From assembly GCA_964057225.1 (NCBI GenBank), contig OZ059900.1, positions 6,830,501 to 6,894,500 on the forward strand: a stretch of DNA of 64,000 nt, read 5' to 3'. Positions within the stretch are counted from its first letter, which is position 1. Every line of letters begins with the position of its first letter. This DNA comes from Auanema rhodensis (lineage: Eukaryota > Nematoda > Chromadorea > Rhabditida > Rhabditidae). This document shows positions 27,001 to 39,011 of the stretch, in pieces. A program made the translations under genes and the position numbers. Below the pieces are notes generated by a model. The model did not search any database, was not told the DNA's origin, and saw nothing but the letters and a program-made list of their open reading frames with translations.

Positions 27001-30000
27001 GTGCATATATGCCTGTATATTCCTCAGGCAGAAAATGGTATACGGTATAAATTGAAATTTTGATTAATTTTTTTTCACAGGGACAGCAGTATTCCAATTT
27101 ACTGAAAAACTCCTGATGGAGGCTTCACCAGTGCATATATGCCTGTATATTCCTCAGGCAGAAAATGGTATACGGTATAAATTGAAATTTTGATTAATTT
27201 TTTTATACAGGGACAGCAGTATTCCAATTTACTGAAAAACTCCTGATGGAGGCTTCACCAGTGCATATATGCCTGTATATTCCTCAGGCAGAAAATGGTA
27301 TACGGTATAAATTGAAATTTTGATTAATTTTTTTTTCACAGGGACAGCAGTATTGCAATTTATTGATATGGATAATCCACAACATTAGGAGCATCTTCCT
27401 TCTCACGATTCTCATTTTCAATTGGTTAACATTTTTTTTTTTGTATTTATTTTCAACAGTGGGGCAAGTTTGACGATGAGCTTCACTACGCGTTGTTATC
27501 TTCTCACACTGTCGGAACGAAAATGTCGAAACTCCTGATAGAAGCTTCACCAGTGCATATATGCCTGTATATTCCTCAGGCAGAAAATGGTATACGGTAT
27601 AAATTGAAATTTTGATTAATTTTTTTTTCACAGGGACAGCAGTATTGCAATTTATTGATATGGATAATCCACAACATTAGGAGCATCTTCCTTCTCACGA
27701 TTCTCATTTTCAATTGGTTAACATTTTTTTTTTTGTATTTATTTTCAACAGTGGGGCAAGTTTGACGATGAGCTTCACTACGCGTTGTTATCTTCTCACA
27801 CTGTCGGAACGAAAATGTCGAAACTCCTGATAGAAGCTTCACCAGTGCATATATGCCTGTATATTCCTCAGGCAGAAAATGGTATACGGTAAAAATTGAA
27901 ATTTTGATTAATTTTTTTTTCACAGGGACAGCAGTATTCCAATTTACTGAAAAACTCCTGATGGAGGCTTCACCAGTGCATATATGCCTGTATATTCCTC
28001 AGGCAGAAAATGGTATACGGTATAAATTGAAATTTTGATTAATTTTTTTATACAGGGACAGCAGTATTCCAATTTACTGAAAAACTCCTGATGGAGGCTT
28101 CACCAGTGCATATATGCCTGTATATTCCTCAGGCAGAAAATGGTATACGGTATAAATTGAAATTTTGATTAATTTTTTTATACAGGGACAGCAGTATTCC
28201 AATTTACTGAAAAACTCCTGATGGAGGCTTCACCAGTGCATATATGCCTGTATATTCCTCAGGCAGAAAATGGTATACGGTATAAATTGAAATTTTGATT
28301 AATTTTTTTTTCACAGGGACAGCAGTATTGCAATTTATTGATATGGATAATCCACAACATTAGGAGCATCTTCCTTCTCACGATTCTCATTTTCAATTGG
28401 TTAACATTTTTTTTTGTATTTATTTTCAACAGTGGGGCAAGTTTGACGATGAGCTTCACTACGCGTTATTATCTTGTCACACTGTCGGAACGAAAATGTC
28501 GAAACTCCTGATAGAAGCTTCACCAGTGCATATATGCCTGTATATTCCTCAGGCAGAAAATGGTATACGGTATAAATTGAAATTTTGATTAATTTTTTTA
28601 TACAGGGACAGCAGTATTGCAATTTACTGAAAAACTCCTGATGGAGGCTTCACCAGTGCATATATGCCTGTATATTCCTCAGGCAGAAAATGGTATACGG
28701 TATAAATTGAAATTTTGATTAATTTTTTTTTCACAGGGACAGCAGTATTCCAATTTACTGAAAAACTCCTGATGGAGGCTTCACCAGTGCATATATGCCT
28801 GTATATTCCTCAGGCAGAAAATGGTATACGGTATAAATTGAAATTTTGATTAATTTTTTTATACAGGGACAGCAGTATTCCAATTTACTGAAAAACTCCT
28901 GATGGAGGCTTCACCAGTGCATATATGCCTGTATATTCCTCAGGCAGAAAATGGTATACGGTATAAATTGAAATTTTGATTAATTTTTTTTTCACAGGGA
29001 CAGCAGTATTGCAATTTATTGATATGGATAATCCACAACATTAGGAGCATCTTCCTTCTCACGATTCTCATTTTCAATTGGTTAACATTTTTTTTTTTGT
29101 ATTTATTTTCAACAGTGGGGCAAGTTTGACGATGAGCTTCACTACGCGTTGTTATCTTCTCACACTGTCGGAACGAAAATGTCGAAACTCCTGATAGAAG
29201 CTTCACCAGTGCATATATGCCTGTATATTCCTCAGGCAGAAAATGGTATACGGTAAAAATTGAAATTTTGATTAATTTTTTTTTCACAGGGACAGCAGTA
29301 TTCCAATTTACTGAAAAACTCCTGATGGAGGCTTCACCAGTGCATATATGCCTGTATATTCCTCAGGCAGAAAATGGTATACGGTATAAATTGAAATTTT
29401 GATTAATTTTTTTATACAGGGACAGCAGTATTCCAATTTACTGAAAAACTCCTGATGGAGGCTTCACCAGTGCATATATGCCTGTATATTCCTCAGGCAG
29501 AAAATGGTATACGGTATAAATTGAAATTTTGATTAATTTTTTTATACAGGGACAGCAGTATTCCAATTTACTGAAAAACTCCTGATGGAGGCTTCACCAG
29601 TGCATATATGCCTGTATATTCCTCAGGCAGAAAATGGTATACGGTATAAATTGAAATTTTGATTAATTTTTTTTTCACAGGGACAGCAGTATTGCAATTT
29701 ATTGATATGGATAATCCACAACATTAGGAGCATCTTCCTTCTCACGATTCTCATTTTCAATTGGTTAACATTTTCTTTTTTGTATTTATTTTCAACAGTG
29801 GGGCAAGTTTGACGATGAGCTTCACTACGCGTTGTTATCTTCTCACACTGTCGGAACGAAAATGTCGAAACTCCTGATAGAAGCTTCACCAGTGCATATA
29901 TGCCTGTATATTCCTCAGGCAGAAAATGGTATACGGTATAAATTGAAATTTTGATTAATTTTTTTTCACAGGGACAGCAGTATTCCAATTTACTGAAAAA

Positions 30001-30619
30001 CTCCTGATGGAGGCTTCACTAGTGCATATATGCCTGTATATTCCTCAGGCAGAAAATGGTATACGGTATAAATTGAAATTTTGATTAATTTTTTTTTCAC
30101 AGGGACAGCAGTATTCCAATTTACTGAAAAACTCCTGATGGAGGCTTAACCAGTGCATATATGCCTGTATATTCCTCAGGCAGAAAATGGTATACGGTAT
30201 AAATTGAAATTTTAATTAATTTTTTTTTCCTAGGGACAGCAGTATTCCAATTTACTGAAAAACTCCTGATGGAGGCTTCAACAGTGCATATATGCCTGTA
30301 TATTCCTCAGGCAGAAAATGGTATACGGTATAAATTGAAATTTTAATTAATTTTTTTCCTAGGGACAGCAGTATTCCAATTTACTGAAAAACTCCTGATG
30401 GAAGCTTCACCAGTGCATATATGCCTGTATATTCCTCAGGCAGAAAATGGTATACGGTATAAATTGAAATTTTAATTAATTTTTTTTTCCTAGGGACAGC
30501 AGTATTCCAATTCATTGATACGGATATTCCACAAGATTAGGAGCATCTTCCTTCTTACGATTCTCACTTTCAACTTGTTAACATTTTCTTTGTTGTGTTT
30601 TGTTCATTCATTTGTCTAG

Positions 30620-33600
30620 GAGTGGAGGAGGAGAAAGGTTAGAAAAGGGTGAAAAAGAAGGTAAAAAAATGTAGAAAAAGAAGGGAAAAATTGGTAGAAA
30701 AAAAGGTGAAAAAAGGTAAAAAAAGGTTAAAAAAGAAGGGAAAAATTGGTAGAAAAAAAGGGAAAAATTGGTAGAAAAAAAGGGAAAAGGTTAAAAAAGA
30801 AGGGAAAAATTGGTAGAAAAAAAGGTGAAAAAAGGGAAAAATTAGTAGGAAAAAAGGGAAAAAGGTAAAAAAGGTGAAAAAAGGGAAAATGGTAGAAAAA
30901 GAAGGGAAAAATTGGTAGAAAAAAAGGGAAAAAGGTAAAAAAAGGGAAAATCGTTGAAAAAGAAGGGAAAAATTGGTAGAAAAAAAAGGTGAAAAAAGGG
31001 AAAAATTAGTAGGAAAAAAGGTGAAAAAAGGTTAAAAAAGAAGGGAAAAATTGGTAGAAAAAAATGTGAAAAAAGGGAAAAATTGGTAGAAAAAAAGGGA
31101 AAAGGTAAAAAAAGGTTAAAAAAAAGGGAAAAGGTAAAAAAAGGTTAAAAAAAGGGAAAAATTGGTAGAAAAAAAAGGAAAAATTGGTAGAAAAAAAGGG
31201 AAAAGGTAAAAAAAGGTAGAAAAGGAAGGGAAAAATTGGTAGAAAAAAAGGGAAAAATTGGTAGAAAAAAAGGGAAAAGGTTAAAAAAAAGGGGAAAATT
31301 GGTAGAAAAAAAGGGAAAAAGGTAAAAAAAGGTTAAAAAAGAAGGGAAAAATTGGTAGAAAAAAAGGGAAAAATTGGTAGAAAAAAAGGGAAAAGGTAAA
31401 AAAAGGTTAAAAAAAGGTAGAAAAGGAAGGGAAAAATTGGTAGAAAAAAAGGGAAAAATTGGTAGAAAAAAAGGGAAAAGGTAAAAAAAGGTAGAAAAGG
31501 AAGGGAAAAATTGGTAGAAAAAAAGGGAAAAATTGGTAGAAAAAAAGGGAAAAGGTTAAAAAAAAGGGAAAAATTGGTAGAAAAAAAGGGAAAAAGGTAA
31601 AAAAAGGTTAAAAAAGAAGGGAAAAATTGGTATAAAAAAAAGGGAAAAATTGGTAGAAAAAAAGGGAAAAGGTAAAAAAAGGTTAAAAAAAAGGGAAAAG
31701 GTAAAAAAAGGTTAAAAAAAAAGGGAAAAATTGGTAGAAAAAAAGGGAAAAATTGGTAGAAAAAAAGGGAAAAGGTAAAAAAAGGTAGAAAAGGAAGGGA
31801 AAAATTGGTAGAAAAAAAGGGAAAAATTGGTAGAAAAAAAGGGAAAAGGTAAAAAAAGGTTAAAAAAAGGTAGAAAAAAAGGGAAAAATTGGTAGAAAAA
31901 AAGGGAAAAGGTAAAAAAAGGTTAAAAAAAAAAGGAAAAATTGGTAGAAAAAAAGGGAAAAAGGTAAAAAAAGGTAGAAAAGGAAGGGAAAAATTGGTAG
32001 AAAAAAAGGGAAAAATTGGTAGAAAAAAAGGGAAAAGGTAAAAAAAGGTAGAAAAGGAAGGGAAAAATTGGTAGAAAAAAAGGGAAAAATTGGTAGAAAA
32101 AAAGGGAAAAGGTTAAAAAAAAGGGGAAAATTGGTAGAAAAAAAGGGAAAAAGGTAAAAAAAGGTTAAAAAAAAAAGGAAAAATTGGTAGAAAAAAAGGG
32201 AAAAAGGTAAAAAAAGGTAGAAAAGGAAGGGAAAAATTGGTAGAAAAAAAGGGAAAAATTGGTAGAAAAAAAGGGAAAAGGTTAAAAAAAAGGGGAAAAT
32301 TGGTAGAAAAAAAGGGAAAAAGGTAAAAAAAGGTTAAAAAAGAAGGGAAAAATTGGTAGAAAAAAAGGGAAAAGGTTAAAAAAAAAGGGAAAAATTGGTA
32401 GAAAAAAAGGGAAAAATTGGTAGAAAAAAAGGGAAAAGGTTAAAAAAAAAGGGAAAAATTGGTAGAAAAAAAGGGAAAAGGTTAAAAAAAAAGGGAAAAA
32501 TTGGTAGAAAAAAAGGGAAAAGGTAAAAAAAGGTTAAAAAAGAAGGGAAGAATTGGTATAAAAAAAAGGGAAAAATTGGTAGAAAAAAAGGGAAAAGGTA
32601 AAAAAAGGTTAAAAAAAAAGGGAAAAATTGGTAGAAAAAAAGGGAAAAATTGGTAAAAAAAAGGGAAAAGGTAAAAAAAGGTTAAAAAAAGGTAGAAAAA
32701 AAGGGAAAAATTGGTAGAAAAAAAGGGAAAAGGTAAAAAAAGGTTAAAAAAAGGTAGAAAAAAAGGGAAAAATTGGTAGAAAAAAAGGGAAAAATTGGTA
32801 GAAAAAAAGGGAAAAGGTAAAAAAAGGTAGAAAAGGAAGGGAAAAATTGGTAGAAAAAAAGGGAAAAATTGGTAGAAAAAAAGGGAAAAGGTTAAAAAAA
32901 AAGGGAAAAATTGGTAGAAAAAAAGGAAAAAAGGTAAAAAAAGGTTAAAAAAGAAGGGAAAAATTGGTAGAAAAAAAGGGAAAAATTGGTAGAAAAAAAG
33001 GGAAAAATTGGTAGAAAAAAAGGGAAAAGGTAAAAAAAGGTTAAAAAAAAAGGGAAAAATTGGTAGAAAAAAGGGAAAAATTGGTAGAAAAAAAGGGAAA
33101 AGGTAAAAAAAGATTAAAAAAGAAGGAAAAAATTGGTAGAAAAAAAGGGAAAAATTGGTAGAAAAAAAGGGAAAAGGTAAAAAAAGGTAGAAAAGGAAGG
33201 GAAAAATTGGTAGAAAAAAAGGGAAAAATTGGTAGAAAAAAAGGGAAAAGGTAAAAAAAGGTTAAAAAAAGGTAGAAAAAAAGGGAAAAATTGGTAGAAA
33301 AAAAGGGAAAAGGTAAAAAAAGGTTAAAAAAAAAAGGAAAAATTGGTAGAAAAAAAGGGAAAAAGGTAAAAAAAGGTAGAAAAGGAAGGGAAAAATTGGT
33401 AGAAAAAAAGGGAAAAATTGGTAGAAAAAAGGGAAAAATTGGTAGAAAAAAAGGGAAAAGGTAAAAAAAGATTAAAAAAGAAGGAAAAAATTGGTAGAAA
33501 AAAAGGGAAAAATTGGTAGAAAAAAAGGGAAAAGGTAAAAAAAGGTAGAAAAGGAAGGGAAAAATTGGTAGAAAAAAAGGGAAAAATTGGTAGAAAAAAA

Positions 33601-36140
33601 GGGAAAAGGTAAAAAAAGGTTAAAAAAAGGTAGAAAAAAAGGGAAAAATTGGTAGAAAAAAAGGGAAAAGGTAAAAAAAGGTTAAAAAAAAAAGGAAAAA
33701 TTGGTAGAAAAAAAGGGAAAAAGGTAAAAAAAGGTAGAAAAGGAAGGGAAAAATTGGTAGAAAAAAAGGGAAAAATTGGTAGAAAAAAAGGGAAAAGGTA
33801 AAAAAAGGTAGAAAAGGAAGGGAAAAATTGGTAGAAAAAAAGGGAAAAATTGGTAGAAAAAAAGGGAAAAATTGGTAGAAAAAAAGGGAAAAGGTTAAAA
33901 AAAAAGGGAAAAATTGGTAGAAAAAAAGGGAAAAAGGTAAAAAAAGGTAGAAAAGGAAGGGAAAAATTGGTAGAAAAAAAGGGAAAAATTGGTAGAAAAA
34001 AAGGGAAAAGGTAAAAAAAGGTAGAAAAGGAAGGGAAAAATTGGTAGAAAAAAAGGGAAAAATTGGTAGAAAAAAAGGGAAAAGGTAAAAAAAGGTTAAA
34101 AAAAAAAGGAAAAATTGGTAGAAAAAAAGGGAAAAAGGTAAAAAAAGGTAGAAAAGGAAGGGAAAAATTGGTAGAAAAAAAGGGAAAAATTGGTAGAAAA
34201 AAAGGGAAAAGGTAAAAAAAGGTTAAAAAAAAAGGGAAAAATTGGTATAAAAAAAAGGGAAAAATTGGTAGAAAAAAAGGGAAAAAGGTAAAAAAAGGTT
34301 AAAAAAGAAGGGAAAAATTGGTATAAAAAAAAGGGAAAAATTGGTAGAAAAAAAGGGAAAAGGTAAAAAAAGGTTAAAAAAAAAGGGAAAAGGTAAAAAA
34401 AGGTTAAAAAAAAGGGAAAAATTGGTAGAAAAAAAGGGAAAAGGTAAAAAAAGGTTAAAAAAGAAGGGAAAAATTGGTATAAAAAAAAGGGAAAAATTGG
34501 TAGAAAAAAAGGGAAAAGGTAAAAAAAGGTTAAAAAAAAAAGGAAAAATTGGTAGAAAAAAAGGGAAAAGGTAAAAAAAGATTAAAAAAGAAGGAAAAAA
34601 TTGGTAGAAAAAAAGGTGAAAAAGGTAAAAAAAGGGAAAATAGTAGAAAAAGAAGGGAAAAATTTGTAGGAAAAAAGGTGAAAAAAGGTAAAAAAGGTTA
34701 AAAAAGAAGGGAAAAATTGGTAGAAAAAAAGGGAAAAATTGGTAAAAAAAAAGGGAAAAGGTAAAAAAAGGTTAAAAAAAAAGGGAAAAGGTAAAAAAAG
34801 GTTAAAAAAAAAGGGAAAAATTGGTAGAAAAAAAGGGAAAAGGTAAAAAAAGGTAGAAAAGGAAGGGAAAAATTGGTAGAAAAAAAGGGAAAAATTGGTA
34901 GAAAAAAAGGGAAAAGGTTAAAAAAAAAGGGAAAAATTGGTAGAAAAAAAGGAAAAAAGGTAAAAAAAGGTTAAAAAAGAAGGGAAAAATTGGTAGAAAA
35001 AAAGGGAAAAATTGGTAGAAAAAAAGGGAAAAGGTAAAAAAAGGTTAAAAAAAAAGGGAAAAATTGGTAGAAAAAAGGGAAAAATTGGTAGAAAAAAAGG
35101 GAAAAGGTAAAAAAAGATTAAAAAAGAAGGAAAAAATTGGTAGAAAAAAAGGGAAAAATTGGTAGAAAAAAAGGGAAAAGGTAAAAAAAGGTTAAAAAAA
35201 AAAGGAAAAATTGGTAGAAAAAAAGGGAAAAGGTAAAAAAAGGTTAAAAAAAAAAGGAAAAATTGGTAGAAAAAAAGGGAAAAGGTAAAAAAAGATTAAA
35301 AAAGAAGGAAAAAATTGGTAGAAAAAAAGGTGAAAAAGGTAAAAAAAGGGAAAATAGTAGAAAAAGAAGGGAAAAATTGGTAGAAAAAAAGGTGAAAAAG
35401 GTAAAAAAAGGGAAAATAGTAGAAAAAGAAGGGAAAAATTGGTAGAAAAAAAGGGAAAAGGTTAAAAAAAAGGGGAAAATTGGTAGAAAAAAAGGGAAAA
35501 ATTGGTAGAAAAAAAGGGAAAAGGTAAAAAAAGGTTAAAAAAAAAGGGAAAAATTGGTAGAAAAAAGGGAAAAATTGGTAGAAAAAAAGGGAAAAGGTAA
35601 AAAAAGATTAAAAAAGAAGGAAAAAATTGGTAGAAAAAAAGGGAAAAATTGGTAGAAAAAAAGGGAAAAGGTAAAAAAAGGTTAAAAAAAAAAGGAAAAA
35701 TTGGTAGAAAAAAAGGGAAAAGGTAAAAAAAGGTTAAAAAAAAAAGGAAAAATTGGTAGAAAAAAAGGGAAAAGGTAAAAAAAGATTAAAAAAGAAGGAA
35801 AAAATTGGTAGAAAAAAAGGTGAAAAAGGTAAAAAAAGGGAAAATAGTAGAAAAAGAAGGGAAAAATTGGTAGAAAAAAAGGTGAAAAAGGTAAAAAAAG
35901 GGAAAATAGTAGAAAAAGAAGGGAAAAATTGGTAGAAAAAATAGGTGAAAAAAGGGAAAAATTTGTAGGAAAAAAGGTGAAAAAAGGTAAAAAAGGTTAA
36001 AAAAGAAGGGAAAAATTGGTAGAAAAAAAGGTTAAAAAAGGGAGAAAAAGAATGAAATAATTGGTAGAAAAAAAGGTGAAAAAAGGGAAAAATTGGTCGA
36101 AAAAAAGAAAAAAATTGGTAAAAAAAGGTGAAGAAGGTAA
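30620..36140. repeat. Purine-rich satellite, cytosine-free on the + strand
   Basis: About 5.5 kb is built from short interleaved units, chiefly gggaaaaattggtagaaaaa (about 22 bp) alternating with gggaaaaggtaaaaaaaggt and aaaagaagg variants. I see no C on the + strand from about 30617 to 36097, so the - strand is G-free. The array begins immediately after a tctag at 30615-30619, which is where the 3' splice site of the last satellite unit would be. Lys/Gly/Arg or Phe/Leu/Pro open frames on either strand follow from the composition and are not called as genes. Confidence 0.95.
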
Positions 36141-36660
36141 ATAAGGTAGAAGAAGAATTGAAAAATTGGACTTTGGAAAAAATGAAAAATGAGGTAAAAT
36201 ATGGATAGGAAAAATAGAAAAAAGGTGAAAAAAGGGAAAAAAGGGAGACGAGGAAAAAATGGTAGAAAAAAGATAAAAAGGTAAAAAAAGGTAGAAAAGG
36301 AAGGGAAAAATTGGTAGAAAAAAGGTAAAAAGGTAAAAAAAAATTAGAAAAAGAATAGAAAAAGTGGACTTTAGAAAAAAATGAAAAATGAGGGAAATTA
36401 TGGATATGAAAAATAGAAAAAAAGGTAAAAAAAGGGAAAAAAGGAGAAAAGATTAGAAAAGGGAGAAAAAAAAGGCAAAAATTGATAGAAAAAAAGGTAA
36501 AAAAAGAGAAAAAGGTAAAAAAAGGTAGAAGAAGAATTGAAAAATTGGACTTTGGAAAAAATGAAAAATGAGGGAAAATATGGATAAGAAAAATAGAAAA
36601 GAGGTAAAAAAGGAAAAAGGGGAAAAAAGGAAAAAGGTAGAAAAAGAAGAAAAAGAACAA
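36141..36660. repeat. Decayed purine repeat with a period of about 190 bp
   Basis: Three diverged copies of a block centred on ttggactttggaaaaaatga, followed by atgaaaaatgagg and aaaatatggata, start near 36160, 36360 and 36540, spaced about 190 bp apart and separated by purine-satellite spacers. Occasional C and T substitutions show more decay than in the main array. It forms the old edge of the purine satellite. Confidence 0.75.
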
Positions 36661-37230
36661 TCATGATGTACATTTCAACATCATTGATAGTATCAAACTT
36701 GACTTTAGTCTTCCCCAACATTGCATCCAAGAAGCTAAACGAGGGCTATTGAAATACCAATTTAGGTGATGATAGCATCCAAAATGTTCTTCCAATGAAT
36801 ATAAAGAATAGTGTTACACCAATCATGTCGTATCATTGAATTTTTGAAAACATCGCATTCTTCCATTACCTTTTGTAAATAAAAAAGAGTCTTCCTTTTC
36901 TTTTGTAGTTTGCGTTGATTTCGTGATTTCTCGTCTGTGATTATTATTGTTATTTTCTCCTTTTTGGTATTTTGTTGCACTTTTAAAAAATAATTTTTCC
37001 CTCAAAAAAATGAGAATTTACATAAACATGAGATACTTGTCATTTTTAAGTTATAAAATCATAAGAAGAGTTGTATTTAAATTCATGAATAAAAGGTTTT
37101 TTGTTGTGGACTTAAGTTTCGATTTATTTTATTCGGATGAAATTAAAAAAAAACTTTTTCTATTTTAAAATCTATCTTCTTTATTAATTTTTTCTTTTCT
37201 TTTCAATTTTTTTTATTAATTTGATTTTTT
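36661..37230. other. AT-rich spacer, no confident gene
   Basis: This segment between the repeats and the first gene is unique and AT-rich. A - strand frame of about 72 codons (36762-36980) has no ATG start and no splice context I trust, so I do not call it. Nothing else is visible. Confidence 0.5.
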
Positions 37231-37233
37231 CAG
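37231..37233 (+). promoter_or_regulatory. Probable trans-splice (spliced-leader) acceptor
   Basis: A strong polypyrimidine-cag (gattttttcag) lies 24 nt upstream of the ATG at 37258, with no upstream exon evident. This is the usual form of a nematode spliced-leader acceptor. Confidence 0.5.
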
Positions 37234-37257
37234 ATTACCTAAGCAATTTCTATCAAC

Positions 37258-37609
37258 ATGGACTCGGTATGTTTTGTTGATATTTTATCTTACTAGTTAA
37301 TAATCTTATTTTCAGTTCATTGTCATTCGAGGAAATGGACGGACTGTTAAAGTTACAGCAGAAAATGATGCCACAGTTAGCACTCTTCGCAGGGTTTCTC
37401 AACTTGAACAGGACGTGCCAATTGGATTATACACGAACAATAGAGCCTTGGTTTTGGGAGTAGGTTTTTAAAGCTTTTATTAAAATACAACAATTTTCGT
37501 TAGCAATTTCGAATAAAATTTTGAACAAATTTTTCATGTAAATTTGCAGATGGCGACGCGAAAAAAATTATTATGTTTTCGAATTGATAGTTACATTTAT
37601 TTGTCTTAG
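37258..37609 (+). CDS. Small ubiquitin-like (beta-grasp) protein
   Basis: Model: exon 1 37258-37266, exon 2 37316-37459 and exon 3 37550-37609, giving 70 residues. If the second intron is retained, the protein stops at 37471 with 54 residues. Residues 4-51 align with the ubiquitin core: a first strand FIVIRGNG, the GRTVKVTAEND hairpin, a helix around TVSTLRRVSQLEQ, then the turn and strands DVPIGLYTNNRALVLG. The position of the Gly before the second strand and the D-x-T-V start of the helix fit the family. There is no C-terminal di-glycine, so conjugation like ubiquitin is unlikely. The third exon is uncertain. The frame, short introns and acceptor at 37315 are clear. Its 3' end converges on the secreted-peptide gene. 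Confidence 0.6.
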
Positions 37610-37716
37610 TGCTTGCAGATGATTCTCCTGTATCTATTTTCATATACTAAAAAAATCATTTGATTCATTAATATATTTTTTCATAATGAAAAGTCTTTAA
37701 GAAATATTGGCAATAC

Positions 37717-37722
37717 TTTATT
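37717..37722 (-). terminator. AATAAA poly(A) signal of the secreted-peptide gene
   Basis: The - strand reads AATAAA about 72 nt beyond the stop of the small secreted-peptide gene, the expected spacing for its 3' end. Confidence 0.5.
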
Positions 37723-37793
37723 AAAAGAAAACTTGAGCTACATAAAATTCCACTTTTTAGAATATGGATGTAGTGTAACTGTTTTTCTTGTCA

Positions 37794-38032
37794 TCAGTAT
37801 CGGGAGGGATTAAGCGCAGAGCTTGGTACGCATTGCTCGAGATAACAAGAATATCCTGGTTGGCAGAGGTTATTAATGCATGGTCCAACAGCCAAATCAA
37901 AAATGGTAGCAGCTGAAATATGTTAATAAATACTGTATAATTTTAAAATTTATGAAGAATCACTCAATTTAAAAACCAACCTTGAGAGAAAGCCAAGATG
38001 GCGAAGAAAACCAGGATGAGAACACGGATCAT
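37794..38032 (-). CDS. Small secreted four-cysteine peptide
   Basis: Two exons, 38032-37981 and 37912-37794, joined by a 68-nt intron with a tttcag acceptor, encode 56 residues. Residues 1-17 (MIRVLILVFFAILAFSQ) form a classical signal peptide with a basic start and hydrophobic core. The mature part has four cysteines in the pattern C-x4-C-x5-C-x4-C (GPCINNLCQPGYSC, then YLEQC), resembling the short Cys-Gly-Tyr modules of many nematode secreted peptides. It is probably exported and disulfide-bonded. A TATA box lies upstream and an AATAAA downstream, so the unit looks complete and functional. The specific role (antimicrobial, cuticle or signalling) cannot be read from sequence. Confidence 0.85.
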
Positions 38033-38117
38033 GGTGAGGAAGGTAAATTGAAAAAGTCGTAAAGCACAGATAAAGAGAAAAAGAGATGAGGCTTGTTCAC
38101 TGTTCCGAAAAAATTGT

Positions 38118-38125
38118 CTTATATA
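38118..38125 (-). promoter_or_regulatory. TATA box of the secreted-peptide gene
   Basis: The - strand reads TATATAAG 86 nt upstream of the start codon, leaving room for a TSS about 30 nt downstream and a short 5' UTR. Confidence 0.55.
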
Positions 38126-39011
38126 GTGAAGCAGGCGGTCAGTACATTAAGAACCCCTTATTTACATTCAAACAAGAATAACAAGTAAATGATTCTTATT
38201 TTCAGTTAATTTCCGGCTTCTTTGTGTGAACTAGCACGACAACATCTAAGTAATCTTTGGTTATATGAAAAAAGTTTCCATTGTTGAAGTCTTGAGTGAA
38301 AACTTGTCACAAATATTAATAGTATTATGCCCGTACAGACATGCTGCTTGAGATTCGTTGGTGTAATCGACTGAGCAAATATCAGGCAGTCGTCACAATC
38401 TGTTTCTCATAGTTTTGAATGTAGTCGTCTCACTGAGTTCTCAGCGATGAAATGATCAAGAGTAAAGAGAAAATCTTAAATTAACTTTTGAAAACATGTT
38501 TACACATAGATATAGATAAATTAAAAGGGAGAGATAATTCATAAACAAACAGGACAATACTCTGATACATTGGGATACTTTGAAAGTTTTGATGGTAAAA
38601 TCTAAATGTATTTATTCTTGTTAAAATTGTTTTAACGTGCACAAACTGGCACCAACTAATAACATAACAAATCTCTGTTTTTCTCTATTTTTTCTGACTT
38701 TTACCGATCCTTCTTTCGATTGTTTCATTGCCTGTCCCTCTTTTGATCATATGATTCAAATATAGTTTGGCGCCCCATTGGTACTATAATTTTTTTACGA
38801 TGACTCAATAATTCATATTTATTTGTCACTGAAGTTTTCTGATGTTCTGTGGGTAAATGTCAAATTATCAGTCATCTACATAATGTTTTGTGTCATTTTA
38901 GTCAACTCATGACTATTGTTTGTATTTTCTTCGTTTGTAATTTTTTTACATTGTTCGATTTTACTACCTCATCTCATTCGCTCATTAGTTTTTGGTAAAT
39001 AATAAGTTAAT
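38126..39011. other. Intergenic spacer
   Basis: About 0.9 kb is AT-rich and lies between the - strand peptide gene and the + strand helical gene. It presumably holds both promoters. I see no open frame, repeat or RNA gene. Confidence 0.5.

Larger units (their letters stand above)
20081..30619 (+). repeat. Composite satellite of 292-bp and 131-bp units
   Basis: Two unit types alternate: a 292-bp unit (about 18 copies) and a 131-bp unit (about 40 copies). The 131-bp unit is the 292-bp unit with 161 bp removed. Early in the array they alternate as a 423-bp pair; later, runs of short units dominate. Both are homologous to the 451-bp satellite. Shared landmarks, in the same order, are gatatgga(a/t)aatccacaaca, gttaac followed by T-rich sequence and an AG, gtttgacgatga, (g/c)tgatagaagctt-like sequence, gcatatatgc/gcatttatgc, and ggtatacggta/atatacggta. 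The right end is a more diverged long unit (30500-30619). Confidence 0.95.

Noticed and set aside
20612-29988. Repeated 115-codon ORFs on the - strand of the 292/131-bp satellite
   Set aside because: They are antisense to the spliced + strand frame, cross unit boundaries, and their length varies only with unit order. No independent gene evidence.
1-30619. CRISPR array or bacterial repeat
   Set aside because: Units are long, contiguous and lack variable spacers, and the surrounding genes are spliced eukaryotic genes.
34341-36730. Lys/Gly/Arg-rich + strand and Phe/Leu/Pro-rich - strand ORFs in the purine array
   Set aside because: The base composition (no C on one strand) removes most stops automatically; the peptides are low-complexity.
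36762-36980. 72-codon - strand ORF with a lysine-rich peptide
   Set aside because: It begins at GTG, has no ATG or acceptor, and lies in AT-rich spacer next to decayed repeat.
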